A stretch of 64,000 nt of DNA from Candidatus Micrarchaeota archaeon. Its GTDB lineage: Archaea > Micrarchaeota > Micrarchaeia > Micrarchaeales > Micrarchaeaceae. Location of the stretch: assembly GCA_028866575.1 (NCBI GenBank), contig JAGWHU010000005.1, positions 19,620-83,619 of the forward strand, in the 5' to 3' direction. This document shows positions 17,819-27,132 of this stretch, one piece after another. A model generated the notes under the pieces. The model had not been told where the DNA came from. It saw only the letters and a list, made by a program, of their open reading frames with translations, and made no database searches. A program made the translations under genes and the position numbers. The stretch's first letter is position 1, and each line of letters begins with the position of its first letter.

Positions 17819-19333
17819 TCATTTGTTGAAGTTAACTGTGATGAAGCTGTTCGACTTTGCCTCGTACACAGGCACGACGCACGGGCTCGGTATGTGCCCC
17901 TGCACAAGCTGGTATTCTGTTGTTGCCTGCCATGTCCCGCTGTTTATTATATCGACGCCGTGGTAGTTGGATATGCAGTTCTTGTGGACATGGCCCATCA
18001 GGAGTATGTCAGGAACCTTGTCTATTACAAGATTGTCGTCCCTGCTCGGCACTATTATGTTCCCGCCCCATATCGGCGAGAGGTGCCTCCTTTTCAGTAT
18101 TTCTATCATCGCCTTCTCGGGGTTCGCATAGCTAGTACCAGGGATTGACCTTATTATTGAATCCAATGAAGTGCCGTGGTAAGCGAGCACGTCAATCCCG
18201 TGAAGTGTCAGGAAGCTTGGGTTTGGGAGTATGTGGACAGTATCGGACTTGAAGTCGCCGACGAGCTCGCTGTTTAGGGCAGGCTGGGGCTCGGCCCTCT
18301 GCACCGCATCGTGGTTGCCAGGTATGACGAACACGTGTATGTGCTCGGGTATCATGCTCATGAAATTGAAGAACAGCTTGTATTGCGCGTATATGTCCAG
18401 TATCGCAAGGTCCCTGTCCTGGTTTGGATAAACGCCTATCCCGTCTACAACGTCGCCGCCCACGACAAGGTATTTCACCTTCCCGGCGACGTCCCTTTTG
18501 TCCTCGTAGTTTCCGTTTATCCATTTTATGAAGTTGGCGAAGTTCTTCTCCATGAAAAGCTTGCTCCCTATCTGTATATCGGATATGAACGCTATTGCCA
18601 CATCGTCATCCACGCGCTTCCTTTCGTGTATCGGCACGTCGGGCCATACAAGCTCGGTCGCTATGACGAACGGTCCTGATATCTTCCCCTTTATGGCTAC
18701 CACCTCGTCGTTGACCAGGTGCCTTGCCTTTTCGAACAGGAGCTTCGCCTGCTGCGACGTTCCGTTCATGAACATTATCTTTGCCTCTGAAGTTTCGTCG
18801 TCTATGACCACCATTATGTTGCCGTTCTTCGTGGTTATCTTGTTGAGTATTATGCCTATAACAGCGACCTCGCGACCGCTGGAGTATGATTTAAGCCCCT
18901 CGAGGTTGGACATCATCCCGCTTAACGTGCCCCTGTGCTGCTCGATTATATCCCTGAGCTTTTGCATCCTGCTCCTGAAGTGCGATACGAATCCGTCAAT
19001 GCTGCCGTTCGAGTATTCCATCTCGTGGTTGCTTATGCTGTAATTTGCTTCGACATCAGCCGCGCTGGCCCTGAAATCGGGCTTAGGCACTATCTCTATC
19101 GGCCGGGGGGCCTTCTCCAGAAGCATGTCGCTGACTATCCCCTTTATTACAGAATCGTTCACGATCTTAAGCTCAGGATCAGAAACCCTCCTCTCTATTA
19201 TCCTCGACGCTATGTCGTCTATTTTGAACCCCTCCAAGACCCCGGGATTCACGTCTGCAGCTACGAGGACGCCGAACTTTGAAAGGCTTTTCACAAGATA
19301 CTTGATTGGATCTTCGGTATTTTCGCCAGCCAT
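17819..19333 (-). CDS. polB: DNA polymerase D small subunit DP1
   Basis: Proofreading subunit, 504 residues: an N-terminal helical region, an OB fold in the middle (GIILNKITTKNGN region), and a calcineurin-like phosphoesterase domain with GGDVVDG, IPGNHDAVQ, AYHGTSLD and MGHVHKN. The first metal motif reads SDIQIGS, where archaeal DP1 proteins normally have SDxHxGS; the His ligand is replaced by Gln. Other motifs are intact. Begins 1 bp after the UPF0147 stop and is followed by DP2, forming a three-gene unit. Confidence 0.93.
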   Translation of the reverse strand: MAGENTEDPIKYLVKSLSKFGVLVAADVNPGVLEGFKIDDIASRIIERRVSDPELKIVNDSVIKGIVSDMLLEKAPRPIEIVPKPDFRASAADVEANYSISNHEMEYSNGSIDGFVSHFRSRMQKLRDIIEQHRGTLSGMMSNLEGLKSYSSGREVAVIGIILNKITTKNGNIMVVIDDETSEAKIMFMNGTSQQAKLLFEKARHLVNDEVVAIKGKISGPFVIATELVWPDVPIHERKRVDDDVAIAFISDIQIGSKLFMEKNFANFIKWINGNYEDKRDVAGKVKYLVVGGDVVDGIGVYPNQDRDLAILDIYAQYKLFFNFMSMIPEHIHVFVIPGNHDAVQRAEPQPALNSELVGDFKSDTVHILPNPSFLTLHGIDVLAYHGTSLDSIIRSIPGTSYANPEKAMIEILKRRHLSPIWGGNIIVPSRDDNLVIDKVPDILLMGHVHKNCISNYHGVDIINSGTWQATTEYQLVQGHIPSPCVVPVYEAKSNSFITVNFNK

Positions 19334-19334
19334 G

Positions 19335-19613
19335 TCAATTACTGGTTTCCGTCTTTATAGACTCCAACATGCTTAGGATGCTCCATACGGAGGTCCTGGC
19401 CTGCGACGGCAGGTTTATGTCGTTGCTTATGGCGTCTATGCTGTATATTGCAGAGGAAACCTTGACCACGTAGTCAGCCTCGGGCGCATCAAGATGATCT
19501 TTTGCCGTCTTTATTGCACTCTTAACGTTCCTGGGAACGCTGGTGTCGTTTAGCAGGAAATCCATCTGCCGCTTTATTTGGTCCATAAGTTCAGCTAGCT
19601 CTTTGTCGTCCAT
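19335..19613 (-). CDS. UPF0147 family protein
   Basis: 92 residues, all helical. VPRNVKSAIKTAKDHL and AISNDINLPSQARTSVW match the conserved archaeal UPF0147 family (VPRNIR... and DEISNDPNMP...RT.IW). Function unknown. It heads the polymerase D operon with 1-bp spacing to DP1, which suggests co-expression with replication proteins. Confidence 0.85.
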   Translation of the reverse strand: MDDKELAELMDQIKRQMDFLLNDTSVPRNVKSAIKTAKDHLDAPEADYVVKVSSAIYSIDAISNDINLPSQARTSVWSILSMLESIKTETSN

Positions 19614-19696
19614 TTAAAACACCCCTAGAAATTAGACGTAACTATATTGATATCAATGTATTTATTCTTATCTGAGGCATGGGAGCCACAGTAAGC

Positions 19697-19705
19697 TCTA
19701 TATAG
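19697..19705 (+). promoter_or_regulatory. TATA box and SD of the VIT1-like gene
   Basis: TCTATATAG 38-46 bp before the start codon, followed by AAGGTG at 19730-19735, a good Shine-Dalgarno match 7 nt before TTG 19743. The SD decides the TTG start. Confidence 0.55.
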
Positions 19706-19742
19706 GTTAAATATAACAGCTTATTCGCTAAGGTGCGAAATT

Positions 19743-20450
19743 TTGTCACAATCAAAATCCGGCGATGGCAACAGGCATGTGCACTCAACGTTCCTGTCGG
19801 ACTTCATACTCGGGAGCCAGGACGGGCTTGTCAATGTACTTGGGATAATACTGGGAATTGCCGCTGCTACAACGGATGTGCGGATAATATTCGTAGGCGC
19901 GCTTGCGGCGCTCGGGGCCGAATCCATATCCATGGGCGCAGTTGCATACACCTCCACAATGGCTAGGCGCATGCAGTACATCAGGGAAACCAAAGAGGTG
20001 ATGGAGCAGTCAGACAGTACCACAGAGCACGGCAAGAAGGAGATAAGGAAGATACTCGGTAGATGGAACTACAGCGGGAAGGAGATTGACAGGATAGCCG
20101 CAAGCATATCCTCCAATCCCAAGGCATCGCTGGAGTTCATCATGTCGCTCGGGCACAAGATGGAGCCTGTTGAGGATGGGGCGCCAATGCGCAGCTTCGC
20201 GATAGTGCTGGTATCGACGATTTTCGGCTCCATGGTGCCCATAATTCCGTTCATATTCCTGTCCAAACACATACTTCTGGGCGCGATTGTATCCGTGGCC
20301 TTGAGCGGGTGCGTGCTTTTCATGATAGGGTATTATGAGGCAAAGAAGACGGTAGGATCTGTATGGCGCAGCGGAATGCGCATGCTGATAATAGGGTTGA
20401 CTGCAGGTTTTGCAGGATACCTGATAGGACATTTCATAGGAGCCATATGA
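19743..20450 (+). CDS. VIT1/CCC1 family metal transporter
   Basis: 235 residues, five predicted membrane helices. N-terminal FILGSQDGLVNVLGIILG and GALAALGAESISMGAVAY are signature segments of the VIT1/CCC1 vacuolar iron/manganese transporter family; the cytoplasmic segment at about 80-140 is charged, with Glu residues typical of metal binding, and the last third holds three helices. Exports or stores Fe2+/Mn2+. Translation starts at TTG 19743 with a clear SD. Confidence 0.85.
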   Translation: MSQSKSGDGNRHVHSTFLSDFILGSQDGLVNVLGIILGIAAATTDVRIIFVGALAALGAESISMGAVAYTSTMARRMQYIRETKEVMEQSDSTTEHGKKEIRKILGRWNYSGKEIDRIAASISSNPKASLEFIMSLGHKMEPVEDGAPMRSFAIVLVSTIFGSMVPIIPFIFLSKHILLGAIVSVALSGCVLFMIGYYEAKKTVGSVWRSGMRMLIIGLTAGFAGYLIGHFIGAI

Positions 20451-20517
20451 GCCACAAGGAGCGATCCCGGGGCGTTTTTCAATGGAAGCAAGATTGTGCC
20501 GCTATTGCAGGGCATAC

Positions 20518-20530
20518 GATATAAATATAT
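20518..20530 (+). promoter_or_regulatory. TATA box of the first membrane AAA+ gene
   Basis: GATATAAATATAT 23-35 bp before ATG 20553, predicting a leaderless transcript and deciding against the upstream in-frame ATG at 20496. Confidence 0.55.
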
Positions 20531-20552
20531 CATTATCCATGCTAATGTTTGG

Positions 20553-23315
20553 ATGGCAAATGCTAAAAAATCAGACGAGCCAGTAGAAATCATAGGATAC
20601 GGGGAGCCCCCAGGCAAGAAAGTCTTGGACGTTCTGGATAGATTGTACAACGGGGAGCTGAACAGTAAGTATCCGCTGCTCAACAGGGCGCTTAATGTCG
20701 TATCCAATGCCAATTTCCTTGATGCAGCGCTCATAGCCCTGGCATTCCTGGCAACTGTCACGGCATTCGGGTTTTATCCTGCAGTAATAGCCCTCATATT
20801 GATAATAGCGCTGTTTGCGGTGACGCTTCGCAAGCCATTCCTGGGACTTATCCTGTTTACGCTCATAGCTTTTCCCATATACATGTACCAGGTGCCCGTG
20901 CTTGCGTGGGCTTTTCTAGCTGGTGCCGCGTTCATGCTCATATACGGGTACATACACTACAGGGTTGCGGCGTTCATATACGCCCTGACTGCGCTTGCGT
21001 TCTCCCCATTGGGATACATATTCGAGATTCCGATGCTGCTGTTCTGCATACTCATAATAGGCAACAAAAGAACCGCGATTGTCGTCGTGGTGACTTTCGT
21101 GCTCGTCCTGATGCTTTCGGCAGTTACTGGGGTGCAGAACACAGGCTACATAGCGTATAACGCCGGTAGCGGGCACAGCGCAATTGCAGGCATATACGAA
21201 AACCAGGCATTGGGAATAAAGCAGGGATTCACGGTATTTAATTTCGGCCCAGGGATCGCTGCAACCCTGTCAGGCTTCATGAGCGATCAAGTCACTTCGC
21301 AGATTGCGTATTTCTTCAGCTCGATAGCAAGGATACTGATTGCAAATCCGATTGGATACATAATCCAGATAGGGCTTATTGCCGCGGTGATATTCGCAGC
21401 AGATTGGTATGTGTATTCAAGCAGGTCGAAATACAGGGGAACTGTTGCAAGCCTGTTCGGGATCGTTTATCCCGTATCATTCATAGCCTTGGCCGGGTTC
21501 ATAGGCATAGGTACTGACTACTTCATGCCTTTCCTCAGCTTTATTGTAGCCCCGCTGGCGCTCTACTTTGCTGAGTACTACAACATCAACACCGTATTGT
21601 CGCTAGAGGTAAAGAAGAACGACATAAGGATGAAGTTCGGCGAGCAGTTCAGCGACATAAAAAACAACGCCTATGAAAGTTTTGACGACATAGGCAATTA
21701 TGAATCGATAAAAAGGGAGCTTAAGGAAACGGTGATATCCCCGATAGAGGAAAAGAACGCATCAAGGACTTACAGCGTAAACCCCGCGAAGGGCATACTG
21801 TTCTTCGGGCCCCCGGGAACAGGCAAGACTATGATGATGCGCGCCCTTGCTAACGAGATACATGCCGGTTTCTATTATGTGAAGGCTACAACTCTTGTCT
21901 CGAGCAACATCGGCGAATCCGAGCGGCAGATATCTGGCCTATTCAACACCGCAAAGAGGAATGCACCCTGCATATTGTTCTTCGACGAGATAGACTCGCT
22001 CGCGATAAGCAGGGAGAGCGCGGGAATAGACAACATACACAGGAGGGTGTTGTCGCAGCTACTTGTCGAGATGGACGGGTTCCAGAAAGTTGGCAACGTG
22101 ATAATAGTCGGCGCGACCAACAGGCCGGACCTGCTTGACAAGGCGATAATAAGGCCGGGAAGGTTCGACAAGATAATATACATGCCGCTCCCGGATGCGG
22201 AAGGGAGGAGGAAGATATTCGAGATCTATCTTGGCAGGTTGCCGGTTTCTGATGATGTGGACCTCAACGAGCTTGCAAAGAAAACAGAGAGGTACTCCGG
22301 AGCAGACATAAAGGCGGTGTGCGAGAATGCTGCAAAGCTTGTGCCTGGCGCAGGAAAAACAGTAAAAATAACCAGGCAGGAGCTTTCCAAGATCATAAAG
22401 GCCACGAAGCCCTCAACATCCATTGCCCAGCTTGAGAGCTACAAAAAATTCAAGCTGGACTTTGAAAGGAGCATATTCCAGGAAGCAGGAGAGGAGGCGA
22501 AAGAGAACATTAGCCTGGACGACATAGTAGGAAATACACAGGCAAAGAGGGTGATAAAGGAGACAATCGAGATACCTCTGCTCAATCCGGAGCTGTCCAA
22601 AAAATATGACATAAAGCCGATAAACGGGCTACTCATGTTCGGGCCCCCTGGAACGGGCAAGACGATGCTCATGAAAGCCATAAGCAACAGCATGAAAGGG
22701 GTCACGATGCTGGAGCTTAGCGGCGCAGAACTGACAAAGGCAAGCTCCGACAGCTCAACGGCAAAGATAAAGGAGGTATTCAACAGGGCAAGGGAGAACG
22801 CGCCGGCCATAGTATTCCTTGATGAAGCGGACAGCATATCACCGAAGAGGGGCTCTGTCAACGATGGCAGCTCTGCTACAGGCGAGATACTGAGCCAGAT
22901 AGACGGGATAAACGGGATTACAGACGTCATAATAATAGGGGCGACCAACAGGCCATCGGCGATAGACCCGGCGCTCCTGAGGCCGGGAAGGTTCGACAAG
23001 CTCATATTCGTGAGGCCGCCAGAGCAGCAGGAAAGGTCAAAACTTTTCAGCATCTACCTGAGCAAGGTTCCGCTGGAGCCGAACATAGATTTTGGCGTCC
23101 TGGGTTCTGAAACCGCAGGCTTCACCGGCGCAGATATAGAAAACGTGTGCAGGGAGGCTAAGATAAAGGCGCTTAAGCGGGAGCTCAGCACCGGATCCGA
23201 CGGCAAGATAACCATGGAAATACTCCTAAGCACGATAAGGGCAACTAAGCCATCCGCGCCGGACTCGGTGCTAAGCGAGTACAAGGCATTCGTGGATAAA
23301 TACGGCGAAAGGTAG
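20553..23315 (+). CDS. Polytopic-membrane tandem AAA+ ATPase (CDC48-like), paralogue 1
   Basis: 920 residues. Residues about 55-345 contain roughly 8-10 hydrophobic helices instead of the soluble N domain of CDC48/VAT. A conserved segment at 189-204 (SAVTGVQNTGYIAYNA) leads into a soluble loop of about 50 residues. Two AAA+ modules follow: D1 with GPPGTGKT (419-426), FFDEIDS and RPGRFDK; D2 with GPPGTGKT (about 697) and FLDEADS. All Walker and arginine-finger motifs look intact, so both rings should hydrolyse ATP. Ends in YGER. A second copy is at 50853-53612. Probably extracts or remodels membrane proteins; this is inference. Confidence 0.88.
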   Translation: MANAKKSDEPVEIIGYGEPPGKKVLDVLDRLYNGELNSKYPLLNRALNVVSNANFLDAALIALAFLATVTAFGFYPAVIALILIIALFAVTLRKPFLGLILFTLIAFPIYMYQVPVLAWAFLAGAAFMLIYGYIHYRVAAFIYALTALAFSPLGYIFEIPMLLFCILIIGNKRTAIVVVVTFVLVLMLSAVTGVQNTGYIAYNAGSGHSAIAGIYENQALGIKQGFTVFNFGPGIAATLSGFMSDQVTSQIAYFFSSIARILIANPIGYIIQIGLIAAVIFAADWYVYSSRSKYRGTVASLFGIVYPVSFIALAGFIGIGTDYFMPFLSFIVAPLALYFAEYYNINTVLSLEVKKNDIRMKFGEQFSDIKNNAYESFDDIGNYESIKRELKETVISPIEEKNASRTYSVNPAKGILFFGPPGTGKTMMMRALANEIHAGFYYVKATTLVSSNIGESERQISGLFNTAKRNAPCILFFDEIDSLAISRESAGIDNIHRRVLSQLLVEMDGFQKVGNVIIVGATNRPDLLDKAIIRPGRFDKIIYMPLPDAEGRRKIFEIYLGRLPVSDDVDLNELAKKTERYSGADIKAVCENAAKLVPGAGKTVKITRQELSKIIKATKPSTSIAQLESYKKFKLDFERSIFQEAGEEAKENISLDDIVGNTQAKRVIKETIEIPLLNPELSKKYDIKPINGLLMFGPPGTGKTMLMKAISNSMKGVTMLELSGAELTKASSDSSTAKIKEVFNRARENAPAIVFLDEADSISPKRGSVNDGSSATGEILSQIDGINGITDVIIIGATNRPSAIDPALLRPGRFDKLIFVRPPEQQERSKLFSIYLSKVPLEPNIDFGVLGSETAGFTGADIENVCREAKIKALKRELSTGSDGKITMEILLSTIRATKPSAPDSVLSEYKAFVDKYGER

Positions 23316-23324
23316 CGTGCGTTC

Positions 23325-24230
23325 TCAATGCCCTGTTAGGATCCTCTTCGCTCCGGCATATATCCTCCTGGAGCCCTCAGACATTGACGAATACCCCTCA
23401 AGTATGGCCTTGGTTATGCTTAGCCTTACGCCCATTTTTCCAGCTTTCTCCACTTCCCAGCTCACCATCTCGGATATCTTTACGACAGGAGCATCCTCGG
23501 GAAGCTTGTGCTCCTCGACAGCGCTGTATATCGCCTTCATTATTCCCGTAGTTATTGGAGGGCAGGAGCCGAGCAGCCTGAGCGCCTCCTTTATGTCGAA
23601 GTTCATTTCGGGCTGCTTCCCCTTCATTGCGAGCATCAGATCAACACCTTCCGAATACACAGGGAATATGCCATAGAATATGCCGTTATGCACAAGCTTG
23701 GCCATGTGCCCGGAGCCGCTTGCGCCGACGTAGCCGTAGGTGCCTTTGCCGGATACTGCCTTCAATACGTCCTCTGCCCTTTCATATGCATCATTGTCCC
23801 CGCCGACCATCAATGCGACGCCGTCAAGAAGGTCGCCCGGCCCTCCTGCACAGCCGACGTCCAGGTATGATATGCCGAATTTTTTCAGCTTGTTGTAGTT
23901 GGCGATGGAATCCTCATATATTGAATTGGATCCGTCTATGACAATGTCGTTTTTCCTTAGCATTGCAGAAATCTCCGCTATGGTGTCGTTGGTTGCCTTG
24001 CCTCCCGGAATCATCATCCATACTATTGAGCTTCCTTCCGAGGCATTGAGCCGATCCGCAAATTCCTTTATCCCTCTGGACAGGTATATGCGCTCCCTGT
24101 CCTTGAAGTGCGGGTAGTTCTCGTCGGTCCTGTTGTACAAAACAAGCGAATAGCCGCTGTGATGCAGCTTGTCCGCTATGTTCTTCCCCATATTCCCCAG
24201 CCCTATCAAGCCTATCTCTTTTGTACTCAT
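23325..24230 (-). CDS. gnd: 6-phosphogluconate dehydrogenase (short, NAD-type)
   Basis: Oxidative decarboxylation of 6-phosphogluconate, 301 residues, the length of the short dehydrogenase class. Rossmann motif GLIGLGNMG at residues 7-15, the signature DVGCAGGPGDLLDG near 119, and the catalytic Lys region GHMAKLVHNGIFYG near 177. The residues after the second strand (YNRTDE) are not diagnostic for NAD or NADP. Convergent with the AAA+ gene, 9 bp apart. Confidence 0.87.
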   Translation of the reverse strand: MSTKEIGLIGLGNMGKNIADKLHHSGYSLVLYNRTDENYPHFKDRERIYLSRGIKEFADRLNASEGSSIVWMMIPGGKATNDTIAEISAMLRKNDIVIDGSNSIYEDSIANYNKLKKFGISYLDVGCAGGPGDLLDGVALMVGGDNDAYERAEDVLKAVSGKGTYGYVGASGSGHMAKLVHNGIFYGIFPVYSEGVDLMLAMKGKQPEMNFDIKEALRLLGSCPPITTGIMKAIYSAVEEHKLPEDAPVVKISEMVSWEVEKAGKMGVRLSITKAILEGYSSMSEGSRRIYAGAKRILTGH

Positions 24231-24281
24231 TTAACTCACCATTTGATGAAGCGATTGTAAATAGAAGCGCAATTAAGGGAT

Positions 24282-25073
24282 TTAATTCATTCCGTAATTT
24301 CTGACGAATTTTTTCATCTCATTTATCCTCTCTTTTTTGAAGGCCCTGTAAGCCACAGCCTTCTGGATAACTTCCTCAGGTATGGGCATTCCTCTTACAA
24401 CGCGCTCGAATTTCTCGTCAGCTTTCGATGCATCGTCGTTGCTTCTTGCGAAGCTCCTGGACAACGCCTCATCCCAAGCCATAGAAAGATCCCTTGGGTT
24501 ATAGGGATTGGCTATCCTCCTCACGAACAGCTCGTAGAAATTACTATGGGCGGGACTCTCCTTGAACAGCCCCGACAGGTCCTTGTTGCTCTTCAGCCTA
24601 CGTATTGTTTCTTCAATCACTTCCCGCGATTTGTAGGGCCGGGACCTGTCTTCCGCCAAAAATTCCCAGTTTTTATACCTGTACAAATCATCTGTGCCTA
24701 TGTTAATCGTCAGCGCGGATGCTGCCCTGAAGTACTTGCTTGCGACCCTGTCCATGGGAAACGGATATATGCTGAACGTGGACTTTTCCATTTCAACCAT
24801 CAACGCAGGTATTACCAATACGCTATGGGAGCCGCTTTCGTCCTTGTAGAACGGCTCCTGCTCCCCCTTAAATGGCGTGCGCGCTTTCAAAATGTCCTGC
24901 AGATCGAAAAAGAAGGATTTAAACTCCTTCAAGTTCTCGGTGTTTGGCATAGGAGTGCATATCATGGTATAAGAGCTGCCTCCGTTCCTGGCAAATTTGT
25001 AGATTAATTTACCGTTTACGTGCTCTATGCGCTCCTTCTGCGCCTCGAACAGCGAAACTCTTGCCACAGCCAA
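24282..25073 (-). CDS. Conserved-looking hypothetical protein
   Basis: 263 residues, soluble, with no signal peptide or membrane segment and no motif I recognise. N-terminal half looks alpha/beta, C-terminal third is helical and Lys/Arg-rich. Codon use is like the neighbours. The HD gene lies 50 bp upstream on the same strand, so co-transcription is possible. No function proposed. Confidence 0.6.
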   Translation of the reverse strand: MAVARVSLFEAQKERIEHVNGKLIYKFARNGGSSYTMICTPMPNTENLKEFKSFFFDLQDILKARTPFKGEQEPFYKDESGSHSVLVIPALMVEMEKSTFSIYPFPMDRVASKYFRAASALTINIGTDDLYRYKNWEFLAEDRSRPYKSREVIEETIRRLKSNKDLSGLFKESPAHSNFYELFVRRIANPYNPRDLSMAWDEALSRSFARSNDDASKADEKFERVVRGMPIPEEVIQKAVAYRAFKKERINEMKKFVRNYGMN

Positions 25074-25122
25074 AGATCATTACCTCCAAAATTCGTTGGT
25101 ATTAAAGCTATTTAAGCGTTTA

Positions 25123-25794
25123 TTACAGTTTCCCGTCCCACTCCTTGTAGAACCTTTCAAGAAATTCCTGCATGTATTTGTGGCGCCCCTTGGCAATTCT
25201 TCTTGCAGTTTCAGTATTCATACGGTCCTCCAGCAATAGCAATTTTTCGTAGAAATGATTTATCGTGTGGCCCTTGCCGCTTTTGTACTTCTCGAAAGAT
25301 TCGTGCATTTCCGGTTTTATTTCAGGATTGTACATCTCCCTTCCGATTTTACCACCGTATGCAAATGCCCTCGCTACGCCTATCGCGCCCATCGCGTCAA
25401 GCCTGTCGGCATCCTGGACTATTTTGCCTTCCAGGGTCGTTGGGGTCGTCTTTACGCCTGCACCCTTGAACGAAACCTCATCTATGGCATTGCATATTTT
25501 TGCCGTTGTTGCGGCATCCAGATTTAGGCCCTTGAGCCACTTCCTTGCTGCGTCGGAGCTTGCCTTGTCATTACCCCCGTGAAACTTCCAGTCGGCTATG
25601 TCATGAAGGAGCGCGGAGAGCTCCACTACAAGCGTATCCGCATCGCTCTCTTTTGAAGCTATTTGCATCGCGTTGTTCCTTACCCTCAATATATGCCACC
25701 AGTCATGTCCGGAGCCCTCCCCAAGGAGCTCTTTTCTGACGTAGTTTTCCGTTTTAGTTATGAGTTCCATTTTGGATGCCATGCTTTTTTGCAT
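25123..25794 (-). CDS. HD-domain phosphohydrolase
   Basis: 223 residues. GHDWWHILRV (His) and LLHDIADWK (HD) near residues 29-72, followed by DADRLDAMGAIGVARAF near 129, are the metal-binding motifs of the YpgQ/YedJ-like HD superfamily, which hydrolyse nucleotides or phosphodiesters. GAGGGG 7-12 nt upstream supports ATG 25794; M6 (25779) is the alternative. Confidence 0.85.
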   Translation of the reverse strand: MQKSMASKMELITKTENYVRKELLGEGSGHDWWHILRVRNNAMQIASKESDADTLVVELSALLHDIADWKFHGGNDKASSDAARKWLKGLNLDAATTAKICNAIDEVSFKGAGVKTTPTTLEGKIVQDADRLDAMGAIGVARAFAYGGKIGREMYNPEIKPEMHESFEKYKSGKGHTINHFYEKLLLLEDRMNTETARRIAKGRHKYMQEFLERFYKEWDGKL

Positions 25795-25839
25795 TAAGAA
25801 CCCCTCTTTTTATCGCTGAATCCCGTAAACCAAAGTCGG

Positions 25840-26214
25840 CTAATCTTTGTCCCCTTTTGATAGCTCATTGACAATTTCTGTTGCAGTCCATTCGATACCA
25901 ACTACGGGCTCATCGCCGACAACCCAGGCATCATGTCCTGATGGGACAGAAGACACGTCTCCGGGCCCGATTTCGAATTCGGTCCCGTCTTTCAACTTGA
26001 TGTGTAATTTTCCGGAAATCTGGTATTGGAAGTGCGAAGCCTCGCACCATTCTGTTTTGACCAAAGGTTTGATATCGACAGACCACTTCCACCCTTTTCC
26101 CAATACAAAACGCGCGACCTTTGCGCCCCCGACGTTTACGGATTCGAGCTTGGCACGACCTAACTCTCTAACTTCTTCGGAACCAGATATATTCTTGACC
26201 TCATAGTTTGACAT
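25840..26214 (-). CDS. Cupin-domain protein
   Basis: 124 residues, a single small beta barrel. The first cupin motif appears degenerate (EASHFQYQISGKLHIKL) and the second is IGPGDVSSVPSGHDAWVVG. It keeps HFQY and a later His. Could bind a small molecule or metal; enzyme function not assignable. Probably the last chromosomal gene before the disrupted reading frame and attachment site at 26.6 kb. Confidence 0.75.
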   Translation of the reverse strand: MSNYEVKNISGSEEVRELGRAKLESVNVGGAKVARFVLGKGWKWSVDIKPLVKTEWCEASHFQYQISGKLHIKLKDGTEFEIGPGDVSSVPSGHDAWVVGDEPVVGIEWTATEIVNELSKGDKD

Positions 26215-26434
26215 ATATTCACCAACAGTTAATTGATATAAAGAAATATAGATTTTTATATCAACGATAAGCCCGATAAGAACCTTGTGTGCAGTTTCGA
26301 TCCTTACGAATCATACAAGATTTAAGGACAATTCCATATCCGGGACGCTGGCTTCCTGCAAAAAGATTTCAGCATTTCAAGACGATTGATGCAGGAACAA
26401 AAACATATATAAAACATCCTCGTCATGTATTAGC

Positions 26435-26595
26435 ATGGGATTAGGAAAGGGATTGATGATTGGGATAATCATCATTCCCAATTCAATGCTGTCGGCGTGA
26501 ACCAGAGCGATATTATAATACCAAGAGCTTACAGGGATGCGAACCCGTGCAACTTCAACGTCTACAATCCTAACGACACGGTTACCTTGACCTAG
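26435..26595 (+). pseudogene. Frameshifted remnant of a small gene next to the attachment site
   Basis: A TATA-like CATATATAA (26404-26412) precedes ATG 26435, which opens a hydrophobic 21-residue frame (MGLGKGLMIGIIIIP...) ending at 26500. Another frame overlaps and continues with coding-like sequence (NAVGVNQSDIIIPRAYRDA, then NPCNFNVYNPNDTVTLT) to TAG at 26593-26595. A one-base indel near 26475 would join them as one short secreted or membrane protein. The stop is 14 bp from the att repeat. Inference from codon content only. Confidence 0.4.
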
Positions 26596-26608
26596 AGAAA
26601 GTATTCTG

Positions 26609-26631
26609 ACGCCTTGGCCGGGATTGGAACC
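26609..26631 (-). repeat. Distal attachment-site repeat (tRNA-Asp 3'-end fragment)
   Basis: 23 bp identical at 22 positions to 41966-41988: it starts ACGCCTTGGCCGGGATT and differs by G/C at position 18. It corresponds to the T-loop and 3' acceptor strand of tRNA-Asp on the minus strand, with nothing tRNA-like beyond. This is the expected displaced 3' fragment at the far end of a tRNA-integrated element. Confidence 0.75.
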
Positions 26632-26694
26632 AAGATCATAGTATTGTTAACATTAGTAGAATTAACCTTAATTCTTATCATGCATTTGCATGTT

Positions 26695-27132
26695 CTAACC
26701 AGCTTGCTTGGTGAAGTAGAACATTGCAAAGTAAGCAACCACAGCCACAATGAATCCCAGGCTCATGGTGTACGAATATATGTCATTGGTAAATGCAGTA
26801 ACCAGGAACTGTATTCCCGATGCGAACGCAATGAGCATACCAAGGAACCCTATGGCGCTTATGGCTGATAGTTTCCTGTCTTTTGACGCGAACGACATAC
26901 CCACCACGGCTATCGAGCCTATGAAAACCAGTATTCCGATTACGTAATGAGCCAACAGTATTGGATGCCCTGCAAGCAGTGGGACGTAATCGGCAGGCTG
27001 GACAGCATTTCCAGGATAAGTTGGAAAGCTGGTAAACAGGTTCATGGTCATTCCCAGGACGAACTGTATAACTAAAAAAACAAGTATGCCGAGTGCTGCT
27101 CGCCTTATCCTTGCACGCCATTTGCTGTCCAT
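26695..27132 (-). CDS. Four-helix membrane protein, unknown
   Basis: 145 residues with four hydrophobic helices (about 13-33, 58-80, 86-108, 115-138) and a basic N terminus. His residues in helix 2 (GHPILLAHYV) could be heme or metal ligands, but no family is recognised. Composition is closer to the chromosome than to the element although the gene is inside the att repeats, so it may be host DNA captured by the element or a remnant of the original locus. Confidence 0.55.
   Translation of the reverse strand: MDSKWRARIRRAALGILVFLVIQFVLGMTMNLFTSFPTYPGNAVQPADYVPLLAGHPILLAHYVIGILVFIGSIAVVGMSFASKDRKLSAISAIGFLGMLIAFASGIQFLVTAFTNDIYSYTMSLGFIVAVVAYFAMFYFTKQAG

Noticed and set aside
14368..17907. DP2 starting at 17907
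   Set aside because: The first 31 codons lie inside DP1 and are not DP2-like; ATG 17814 is 4 bp after the DP1 stop.
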